Below, one piece after another: positions 1-5,887 of a DNA stretch of 8,160 nt. Location: the NCBI GenBank assembly GCA_009923375.1, contig RFTO01000041.1, positions 1 through 8,160 of the forward strand, in the 5' to 3' direction. Each line of letters begins with the position of its first letter. Within the stretch, counting starts at the first letter, position 1. The position numbers were made by a program, and so were the translations under genes. Under the pieces are notes generated by a model. That model searched no databases. It worked only from the letters and a program-made list of their open reading frames with translations, and had not been told where the DNA came from. This DNA is from Actinomycetota bacterium (GTDB lineage Bacteria > Actinomycetota > Actinomycetes > S36-B12 > UBA5976).

Positions 1-3000
1 AGCAGCACATCGGCTGCTGCCGTGAGCCGAGTGGTGTGCGCAGCGCGCTCGGTGGGTACGGCCGACCAGCGACCTACGGCGCTCGCCGGAGTCGCCAGGG
101 CAGCTGCCGCAGCCGAAGTCACGCGCATACGTGCAGGTCGTGCCGCTCTCATCCGAGACGTCTTGGTCGCGTTGCCCAGTAAGTAAGCCCGCAGCGGTGA
201 GAGTGTGTCGTTGGTGACCAATCCCGCCCACACCAGATCCCATAGGGCTGCCATGAGGACTTTGTCGCTCACCTTCACAGACTCTCGCTCGCATGCAGTC
301 TTCAGATCTCTGAAGAACCACGCACCACCTGGTTGCAGTGCGGTCAGCAGCGCACGATGCGCAGGAGTTGAAGGGAGGAGAGATTCATCAACCTCCGGCA
401 GAAGAAGCGCAGCCGCATCCCGCGAGTAGATGCTGAGCCATCCGTCGTTATTCGGCAAACCTCCGCGGCCCACCCAGATGTAATCTCCGGCGCTGAGCAC
501 TTCATCAAGCATCGCTGGGCTGTAATCGCGGACTCGCTGCGGAAGCACTAACGATTCCCAACCGGATGCGGCGATGGCCGCGCCTTCCAGTCGTGAGAGC
601 GCGTGAACAAGCCCATCGAATCCTCGGGCTTTGCCGCCGACTCCCTGCCATTTCGGCAGGAACTGCGCAAGCGAGGTGGGCGACACTGGTTCGGCTTGTT
701 GGCGTAGCACCGACACTGTTCGCCGTCGGATACGACGCATCACATCCGCGTTACACCAGTGGGCACCCGCGGCACCTGGCATCAGCTCGCCGGTGACCCA
801 GACACTGCCGGCAACCAGTTGGTCGGCGATTGAGGTCACCACAGCGACGCCTATACCGAAAGCTGCCGCGCATTCATGCAAGGTGAAGGAGCCACGATTG
901 CGCGCCCAGCGGTCGATGAGGTCGGTGAGAGGATCGGCAACAGGCTCGGTGAATACAAGTGGAATGCCCACGGGCAGTGCCACTCCGAGGGCATCGCGAA
1001 GTCGCCCCGAATCTTCAATGATCGCGTAGTGCACAAGCCCAGCAATGCGCACCTCGATGACCCGCTTTGCCACCGCCAACTCATCCAGCCACTGCGGTTG
1101 AACGCCGCGGGCAGCGGCCGCATCTGCAGTGAGCGGCCCAAGTATTCGCAGCATGTCCACTGCCTCTTCTGCCGAGCGAGCTTGTCGATCGGGGGCGAGT
1201 CGCTGTAGATCTGCGTGAACCGCAGCGATGACATCGGCGTCAAGCAACTCGCGCAGATCGGTGGTGCCTAAGAGTTCAGCCAGCAAGGTGGCATCGAGGG
1301 TGAGCGCCGCTGCTTTGCGTTCGGCTAGAGGGTTGTCGCCTTCATAGAGATATTGCGCGACATATCCGAAGAGCATTGATCGAGCGAAGGGGGAAGCCGC
1401 AGATGTCTCGCATTCGACCATGCGAACCGAACCTGCCTGGAGCTGGTGCATTAACCAGATGAGGCCCGGGACGTCGTAAACATCCTGCAGCACCTCACGC
1501 ATGGTCTCCAACAGGACGGGGAAGGTGGAGTGCTTGGCTGCGATTGAGAGCAGTTGTGCTGCTCGCTGCCGCTGTTGCCACAGCGGTGCGCGCTTACGCG
1601 GGTCGCGTTTGGGGAGAAGTAACGAGCGTGCCGCGCACTCTCGGAAACGCGAGGCAAAAAGGGCGGTGCTGCCAGCGAGGTTACCCACCAGCAATTCCAC
1701 AGTTTCAGGATCGATACGCAGGCAATCAGTCAGAGCGGAATCGATCGTCTCTTCGTCGACATCCGGCAGGCGGAGCACTAAGCCGTCGTCACCGTGCGAC
1801 ACCTGGGCATCGAATCCGTAGCGCTCTCGAATCGCTTCGCCGACCAGCAGCGCCCACGGGGCATGCACAGAGGCACCGAAGGGGGAATGCACGATGACTC
1901 GCCAATCGCCGATCTCATCACGTGAACGTTCGACAACGATGGTCTTGTCACTGGGCACATAGCCTGTGACCTCACGCTGCTCGGAGATGTAGCTGATGAG
2001 GTTGTCAACCGCGTAAGCATCCAGCCCGATTGCTTGCAGTCGCTTGCGCGCATCATCGGCGTCGGTGTTCTCGATCTCGCGCACGAATGCGCCGACTGCA
2101 GCACCTAGCTCTAACGGGCGGCCGAGGGTGTCGCCCTTCCAGAACGGCAACTTGCCCACATGCCCAGGTGCGGGGGTGACCAGCACGCTGTCATGCGAGA
2201 TGTCCTCGATCCGCCAAGAACTTGTGCCCAGAGCAAACACGTCGCCGACGCGGGATTCGTAGACCATCTCCTCGTCCAACTCGCCCACACGACGACGTCT
2301 CTCGCCGACCATGAGCACCGGGAACAACCCTCGATCGGGAATTGTGCCGCCGTTTGTCACCGCCAAACGCTGGGTTCCAGGGCGGGCGCTGAGGATGTTG
2401 GTGGTGCGATCCCACACGATGCGCGGTCGAAGATCAGCGAATTCCTCATGGGAATAGCGCCCCGCAAGCATGTCGAGTACCGACTCGTAGGCACTAGAGG
2501 AGAGTTGGGTGAAAGGGGCACACGCACACGCGAGTGCGAAGAGGTCATCGGCATTCCAGTCATCCATGGCAACCATTGCGACAATCTGCTGGGCGAGCAC
2601 ATCAAGGGGATTGCGGGGGATGTGAAGCTCCTCGATCAGCCCGGCTCGCATTCGTTCAACCACCACGGCCGTCTGGACTAGGTCGCCGCGGAACTTCGGG
2701 AACAGAACCCCCGTGGATACTGCCCCAACTTGGTGTCCCGCACGACCGACTCGCTGCAATGCGCTGGCAACCGACGGTGGCGACTCCACTTGAACCACCA
2801 AATCAACCGCGCCCATATCGATGCCGAGTTCGAGACTGCTGGTGGCAACAACGGCAGGAAGCCGGCCGGCTTTAAGCGCTTCTTCGATAATCGACCGCTG
2901 CTCCTTGCTCACTGAGCCATGGTGTGCCCGAGCTAGCAGGTGCTCGACGGCATCTACACCATCGATGACGTCGGCATCAAAAGACGCATCTGCATCGGCA

Positions 3001-4001
3001 TGCTGGAATTCGCCCATGTCGGCGGCACTAGCAGCGACCGCTGCTCTCGTTTCGGCTGCAACATCGTTCAGATTCATCGTCAGCCGCTCGGCAAGTCTGC
3101 GGCTGTTGGCGAACACGATCGTGGAGTTCTTGCTTGCAATCAACTCGGCGATACGCGATTCCACGTGCGGCCAGATGGATGTGTGTTGTGGCGCACCCGC
3201 AGCAGAGCCAGAGAATTCGGTGACCGGCTGACCCATAAGCGACATGTCCTCAACTGGCACCACAACTGACAGATCCCACTTCTTTTCACTCGGGGGATTC
3301 ACGATCTGCACTTTTGCGGTGGGGTGCAGCCATTGCGCCACAGCGTTCAAGGGCCTCACCGTCGCGGATAAACCGATGCGCTGAATTCCACCTTCCGCCG
3401 CCGAGAGTGCATCAAGTCGTGCGAGAGACATCGCTAGGTGCGCGCCACGCTTAGTGCCGGCAACTGCATGCACTTCATCAATGATGACTGTGGTCACACC
3501 AGACAAGATCTCTCTGGCCAGTGAGGTGAGCATCAGGTAGAGCGACTCGGGTGTGGTGATCAGGATGTCAGGTGGGTTACGCACCAACGATGTGCGCTCG
3601 GCTTGGGTTGTGTCCCCTGTTCGCACACCAACTCTCAACTGCGGCCATGTCTGTGCGAGCCTGGTGAACTCATGTTCTATGCCGACCAACGGAGAGCGAA
3701 GATTCCTCTCCACGTCGCTGGCTAGGGCCTTCAGCGGCGAGATGTACACCACTCGGCAGCGGCGGCTTGCATCATCGGGAATGGGGGAGTGCGCCAGCGA
3801 ATCAATTGCAGATAAAAACGCGGCGAGGGTCTTGCCCGACCCTGTCGGCGCAACCACCAAAGTGTGTTGCCGATCACTGATCGACTGCCATGCGCCGCTT
3901 TGAGCAGCAGTGGGAGCCCCGAAGGCGTTGGTGAACCACTGCGCAGTGGCTTGGGCGAACGGCAATGATGCCGCGTTGCTCGAGCCTGCCGGAGTGGACA
4001 T
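1..4001 (-). CDS. lhr: Lhr-type ATP-dependent DNA helicase (large helicase, superfamily 2), 3' end beyond window
   Basis: Translating the minus strand from ATG 4001 gives 1333 codons with no stop before the window edge. Seen: a Q-motif-like FGAPTAAQ (27-34); Walker A APTGSGKT (51-58, Lys57); DEVH box (175-178); SAT (212-214); TIVFANSRR (294-302); ATSSLELGIDMG (386-397); QRVGRAGH (416-423). Beyond the two RecA-like domains come RPRIVWDR (525-532), SWRIEDI (595-601), HSPFG (705-709), RAPLWQQR (804-811) and, near the edge, GRWS (1310-1313). Family knowledge: actinobacterial Lhr is about 1500 residues, a 3'-to-5' translocase that unwinds 3'-tailed and RNA:DNA duplexes. It has a core of about 850 residues plus a C-terminal part related to AlkZ-like winged-helix proteins. 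Ile528 and Trp596 probably match DNA-contacting residues reported for the mycobacterial enzyme (from memory). Roughly 150-200 residues are missing by length comparison. Start choice: AGGA at 4009-4012 (minus) lies 7 nt from ATG. The frame is intact, so this is not a pseudogene. No LexA box was seen in front of it. Confidence 0.96.
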   Translation of the reverse strand, partial: MSTPAGSSNAASLPFAQATAQWFTNAFGAPTAAQSGAWQSISDRQHTLVVAPTGSGKTLAAFLSAIDSLAHSPIPDDASRRCRVVYISPLKALASDVERNLRSPLVGIEHEFTRLAQTWPQLRVGVRTGDTTQAERTSLVRNPPDILITTPESLYLMLTSLAREILSGVTTVIIDEVHAVAGTKRGAHLAMSLARLDALSAAEGGIQRIGLSATVRPLNAVAQWLHPTAKVQIVNPPSEKKWDLSVVVPVEDMSLMGQPVTEFSGSAAGAPQHTSIWPHVESRIAELIASKNSTIVFANSRRLAERLTMNLNDVAAETRAAVAASAADMGEFQHADADASFDADVIDGVDAVEHLLARAHHGSVSKEQRSIIEEALKAGRLPAVVATSSLELGIDMGAVDLVVQVESPPSVASALQRVGRAGHQVGAVSTGVLFPKFRGDLVQTAVVVERMRAGLIEELHIPRNPLDVLAQQIVAMVAMDDWNADDLFALACACAPFTQLSSSAYESVLDMLAGRYSHEEFADLRPRIVWDRTTNILSARPGTQRLAVTNGGTIPDRGLFPVLMVGERRRRVGELDEEMVYESRVGDVFALGTSSWRIEDISHDSVLVTPAPGHVGKLPFWKGDTLGRPLELGAAVGAFVREIENTDADDARKRLQAIGLDAYAVDNLISYISEQREVTGYVPSDKTIVVERSRDEIGDWRVIVHSPFGASVHAPWALLVGEAIRERYGFDAQVSHGDDGLVLRLPDVDEETIDSALTDCLRIDPETVELLVGNLAGSTALFASRFRECAARSLLLPKRDPRKRAPLWQQRQRAAQLLSIAAKHSTFPVLLETMREVLQDVYDVPGLIWLMHQLQAGSVRMVECETSAASPFARSMLFGYVAQYLYEGDNPLAERKAAALTLDATLLAELLGTTDLRELLDADVIAAVHADLQRLAPDRQARSAEEAVDMLRILGPLTADAAAARGVQPQWLDELAVAKRVIEVRIAGLVHYAIIEDSGRLRDALGVALPVGIPLVFTEPVADPLTDLIDRWARNRGSFTLHECAAAFGIGVAVVTSIADQLVAGSVWVTGELMPGAAGAHWCNADVMRRIRRRTVSVLRQQAEPVSPTSLAQFLPKWQGVGGKARGFDGLVHALSRLEGAAIAASGWESLVLPQRVRDYSPAMLDEVLSAGDYIWVGRGGLPNNDGWLSIYSRDAAALLLPEVDESLLPSTPAHRALLTALQPGGAWFFRDLKTACERESVKVSDKVLMAALWDLVWAGLVTNDTLSPLRAYLLGNATKTSRMRAARPARMRVTSAAAAALATPASAVGRWSAVPTERAAHTTRLTAAADVL

Positions 4002-4050
4002 GGGTGAATCCTGCCTGTTTTAACCGGCACTGCGCATCTGCTCCGGGTGG

Positions 4051-4110
4051 CAAGAGTCGTGCTCGGGCGGAAAGGGTCGTGCTCGGGCGGAAAGGGTCGT
4101 GCTCGGGCGG
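4051..4110. repeat. 20-bp tandem repeat, three copies
   Basis: The unit AAAGGGTCGTGCTCGGGCGG is present twice, perfectly and back to back, at 4071-4090 and 4091-4110. A preceding copy at 4051-4070 differs at two of its 20 positions. A decayed partial copy (TGCTCCGGGTGG) lies just upstream at 4039-4050, with one inserted and one substituted base. The last copy runs directly into the hairpin that starts at 4105. Confidence 0.95.
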
Positions 4111-4165
4111 CATGGCGTGCTTTGCGACTGCTTCGCTTGAGGTCGCTGCCGCACCCATGCCGCCC
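4105..4165. repeat. Extended imperfect hairpin (REP-like palindromic element)
   Basis: GGGCGGCATGG (4105-4115) pairs with CCATGCCGCCC (4155-4165), an 11-bp stem. After a single bulged C, GTGC (4117-4120) pairs with GCAC (4151-4154). Further in, GCGAC (4124-4128) pairs with GTCGC (4142-4146), closing a 13-nt loop. That makes about 20 base pairs with small interior loops. The left arm begins inside the last 20-bp tandem repeat. The arrangement resembles bacterial repetitive extragenic palindromes, but whether it recurs elsewhere in the genome cannot be seen from one window. Confidence 0.7.
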
Positions 4166-4225
4166 TTCACCCTCACCTCGTCGTGGGCGCGCTGCTTTGC
4201 ATGGCTCGCTGCCGCCGCCAGTGCT

Positions 4226-4241
4226 GCCGCCCGAGCACGAC
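4226..4241. repeat. Inverted copy of the tandem-repeat core
   Basis: GCCGCCCGAGCACGAC is the exact reverse complement of positions 4096-4111, which is the core of the last tandem copy plus one base. The two 16-bp arms are separated by 114 bases that include the extended hairpin. The same arm can therefore pair with any of the three direct copies over at least 15 bases, so alternative folds are possible. Confidence 0.85.
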
Positions 4242-4270
4242 GACTCACACCCAGGCGAACACTGCGAGCG

Positions 4271-4301
4271 GCCACCTGCCACCTGCCACCTGCCACCTGC
4301 C
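4271..4301. repeat. 7-bp tandem repeat (GCCACCT), four copies
   Basis: GCCACCT is repeated four times without error at 4271-4298 and is followed by a partial GCC. It ends 38 bases before the GTG start of the DUF3046 gene. A unit of 7 is not a multiple of 3 and the stretch lies outside any supported gene. Such perfect short tandem repeats are prone to slippage, so copy number may vary between strains. Confidence 0.93.
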
Positions 4302-4339
4302 CGAGCCTGCATCTCCGCTGCGCGTGCGAAGATGCCCCG

Positions 4340-4534
4340 GTGCGTTTAACTGACTTCTGGCAACGAATGGATGAAGCCCTCGGGGCGAGTTACTCCCATT
4401 CATGGGCGCAGGATGTCCACTTAGCCTCTCTCAAAGGCCTCACAGTGCAGCAAGCTCTCGATTCAGGCTGGGACACAAAAGAGGTCTGGCGTGCGGTTCA
4501 CGCAGCGCTAAAGCTGCCTGCCGCCGACCACTGA
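4340..4534 (+). CDS. DUF3046 family protein, 64 residues, function unknown
   Basis: The product begins MRLTDFWQRMDEALG and ends in LKLPAADH. This is the characteristic DUF3046 pattern: RLT-FW-RM--ALG at the N-terminus, SWA-D--L at 21-29, a central T--QAL-(S/A)G, and (K/P)EVWRAV at 47-53. Family knowledge: DUF3046 proteins are about 60-70 residues, confined to actinobacteria, and usually encoded just upstream of recA, as here. No biochemical role is established. It has no signal peptide or membrane segment and looks like a small soluble helical protein. GTG 4340 is chosen because the family match begins exactly there. A weak GAAG (4328-4331) lies 8 nt upstream. The frame stays open much further upstream, but that extension reads through repeats and into the start of lhr, so it is rejected. 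A terminator-like hairpin follows 30 bases after the stop. Confidence 0.9.
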   Translation: MRLTDFWQRMDEALGASYSHSWAQDVHLASLKGLTVQQALDSGWDTKEVWRAVHAALKLPAADH

Positions 4535-4564
4535 ACAGCAGGCGCTGATCTGGACGCGACCCCG

Positions 4565-4600
4565 CGACACGCGTCACATATCGGCGTGTCGATTGTTTTA
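4565..4600 (+). terminator. Probable Rho-independent terminator after the DUF3046 gene
   Basis: CGACACGC (4565-4572) and GCGTGTCG (4584-4591) form a perfect 8-bp GC-rich stem with an 11-nt loop. The T-rich ATTGTTTTA (4592-4600) follows immediately. Orientation and position, 30 bases after the DUF3046 stop, fit a terminator. The T tract overlaps the proposed -35 of the recA promoter, so the palindrome could instead be an operator for an unknown factor. Confidence 0.55.
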
Positions 4601-4622
4601 GAACAAATGTTCGATGTAGATT
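4593..4622 (+). promoter_or_regulatory. Probable recA promoter with LexA box in the spacer
   Basis: TTGTTT (4593-4598) and TAGATT (4617-4622), separated by 18 bases, fit a housekeeping-sigma -35/-10 pair. The LexA box at 4599-4614 fills most of the spacer, a standard geometry for SOS repression by blocking RNA polymerase. The predicted transcript start near 4630 would leave a leader of about 185 nt before recA. The assignment rests on motif match and position only. Confidence 0.55.
4599..4614. promoter_or_regulatory. LexA-binding site (SOS box) of recA
   Basis: TAGAACAAATGTTCGA carries perfect GAAC-N4-GTTC half sites (4601-4612). It matches the actinobacterial/Bacillus-type consensus TCGAACATATGTTCGA except at the second and third positions from the left end and two or fewer spacer bases. 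It lies about 200 bp upstream of the recA start. LexA binding here would be relieved when RecA filaments stimulate LexA self-cleavage. No other GAAC-N4-GTTC site was noticed in the intergenic regions. Confidence 0.9.
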
Positions 4623-4711
4623 TTCCAATGTTCCACAACAGCACGTTGTTCCTCCACAGCACTCGGTCAAGCGCGCGGTAATTCCCCAGCTGCGGCGGAC
4701 GTCGAACCCGA

Positions 4712-4733
4712 TGTCAGCCCCAGGCATTACCTT
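4712..4733 (+). promoter_or_regulatory. Candidate LexA-independent (PafBC/RecA-NDp type) damage promoter of recA
   Basis: The mycobacterial DNA-damage promoter, activated by the WYL-domain regulators PafB and PafC, has the form TGTCRGTG-N8-TAnnnT. Here TGTCAGCC (4712-4719) is followed by exactly eight bases and then TACCTT (4728-4733). The TGTCR, the G at position six, the spacing and the TAnnnT all match; the final TG of TGTCRGTG does not. It lies downstream of the LexA-controlled promoter and about 80 bp before the recA start. Its activity is inferred, not shown. Confidence 0.4.
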
Positions 4734-4801
4734 CGCCAAGCACGCAGGGGGAGCAAGAGAACCACAGTTAGAGCTTGAAAAACGCACCGTGAAACTCGAT
4801 G

Positions 4802-4807
4802 AAGGAG
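4802..4807 (+). promoter_or_regulatory. recA ribosome-binding site that fixes the GTG start
   Basis: AAGGAG at 4802-4807 is 6 nt before GTG 4814. The in-frame ATG at 4799 lies upstream of this motif and has no Shine-Dalgarno sequence of its own. The later in-frame ATG at 4844 also lacks one. The GTG is therefore preferred. Confidence 0.88.
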
Positions 4808-4813
4808 AACCTT

Positions 4814-5887
4814 GTGGCTAGCAAGACTGTTCCTCACCCGGTCATGAACGACCGAGCTAAGGCCCTCGAAGCGGCCTTGGGCCAGATTGAGCGCCAATTC
4901 GGTAAAGGCTCGGTGATGCGCCTGGGTGATGAGAACCGCCCAAAGGTCGAGGTGATCCCCACCGGCTCAATCGCCCTGGATGTCGCCCTCGGAATTGGCG
5001 GATTGCCCCGTGGTCGCGTCGTGGAGATTTACGGACCTGAGTCCTCGGGTAAGACCACATTGACTTTGCATGTCATCGCGAACTGCCAGCGTGCTGGAGG
5101 CATCGCCGCGTTCATTGACGCTGAGCACGCCCTCGACCCAGAGTACGCCAAGCGCCTCGGGGTGGATATCGACAACTTGTTGGTCTCTCAGCCAGACACA
5201 GGTGAGCAGGCGCTGGAAATCGCCGACATGCTCATCCGGTCCGGTGCTGTCGACCTGTTAGTCGTCGACTCAGTTGCGGCCTTGACGCCGCGTGCTGAAA
5301 TCGAAGGCGAGATGGGTGACACCCACGTCGGATTGCAGGCGCGCTTGATGTCACAGGCACTGCGCAAGATCACAGGTGCGTTGAGCACCCATGGAACGAC
5401 CGCAATTTTCATTAACCAGTTGCGCGAGAAGATCGGTGTGATGTTCGGGAGCCCGGAGACCACCACCGGTGGAAAGGCGCTGAAGTTCTACGCATCGATC
5501 CGCCTGGATATTCGTCGAATTGAGACGCTGAAAGACGGCACCGAGGCTGTCGGTAACCGCACTCGGGTGAAGGTAGTTAAGAACAAGATGGCCCCGCCCT
5601 TCAAGCAGGCTGAATTTGACATCATTTACGGCGAGGGAATTTCCCGTGAAGGCAGCCTCATCGACATGGGCGTGGAGCAGGGCTTTGTGAAGAAGTCAGG
5701 CGCTTGGTACACCTACAACGGTGACCAACTTGGTCAGGGTAAAGAGAACGCCCGGTCGTTCCTGAGGGACAACCCAGATCTGGCAAAGGAACTGGAAGAG
5801 TCGTTATTGGCGAAGATGGGCATCACCGATGCAGTCGATGAGCCCGCTACTGACGCACCAGCTGAGGCTGTTGCTCTCGAGGCGTGA
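4814..5887 (+). CDS. recA: RecA recombinase
   Basis: RecA forms ATP-dependent filaments on single-stranded DNA, performs homologous pairing and strand exchange, and as a co-protease triggers LexA cleavage. Starting at GTG 4814 the protein has 357 residues, normal for the family. Seen: the polymerisation region with QIERQFGKGSVMRLG (24-38); Walker A GPESSGKT (74-81); catalytic Glu104 in DAEHALD; Walker B LLVVDS (148-153); DNA-binding loop L1 around EGEMGDTHVG (164-173); INQLREKIG (200-208) with Gln202; loop L2 with FGSPETTTGGKALKFYAS (211-228); and a modestly acidic C-terminal tail (339-357). The reading frame is continuous, so there is no intein of the kind found in some mycobacterial RecA proteins. 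The stop overlaps the GTG of recX by four bases (GTGA), which implies one operon with translational coupling. Control by LexA, and perhaps by a second damage promoter, is suggested upstream. Confidence 0.99.
   Translation: MASKTVPHPVMNDRAKALEAALGQIERQFGKGSVMRLGDENRPKVEVIPTGSIALDVALGIGGLPRGRVVEIYGPESSGKTTLTLHVIANCQRAGGIAAFIDAEHALDPEYAKRLGVDIDNLLVSQPDTGEQALEIADMLIRSGAVDLLVVDSVAALTPRAEIEGEMGDTHVGLQARLMSQALRKITGALSTHGTTAIFINQLREKIGVMFGSPETTTGGKALKFYASIRLDIRRIETLKDGTEAVGNRTRVKVVKNKMAPPFKQAEFDIIYGEGISREGSLIDMGVEQGFVKKSGAWYTYNGDQLGQGKENARSFLRDNPDLAKELEESLLAKMGITDAVDEPATDAPAEAVALEA

Larger units (their letters stand above)
4002..4339. other. Repeat-rich non-coding region between divergent lhr and the DUF3046 gene
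   Basis: These 338 bases separate two genes that point away from each other. No open frame here has a plausible family match or ribosome-binding site. The stretch is built largely from short repeats and inverted repeats, listed separately: a 20-bp tandem unit, an extended hairpin, an inverted copy of the repeat core, and a 7-bp tandem unit. It should also contain the promoters for both flanking genes, but no convincing -35/-10 pair could be picked for either. The composition (GCCGCC, CTGCC and GCTGCC runs) differs from the coding DNA on both sides. Confidence 0.8.

Noticed and set aside
4051..4301. CRISPR array
   Set aside because: The 20-bp units are directly adjacent with no unique spacers, and no cas genes are present.
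3731..4312. Minus-strand frame of 193 codons over the repeat region, and a similar one at 3874-4296
   Set aside because: They overlap the verified Lhr N-terminus in another frame, and their composition comes from translated tandem repeats. There is no family resemblance.
3965..4534. Long plus-strand frame of 189 codons ending at the DUF3046 stop
   Set aside because: Only the last 64 codons match the family. The upstream part overlaps the start of lhr on the other strand and reads through short repeats, so the gene is set to GTG 4340.
4635..4649. ACAAC-N5-GTTGT palindrome just downstream of the recA -10
   Set aside because: The arms are only 5 bp and do not fit the LexA consensus (GAAC-N4-GTTC). 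It is likely chance, although it lies near the expected transcript start.
4814..5887. RecA intein, as in some mycobacteria
   Set aside because: All RecA motifs run continuously over 357 codons with no insertion.
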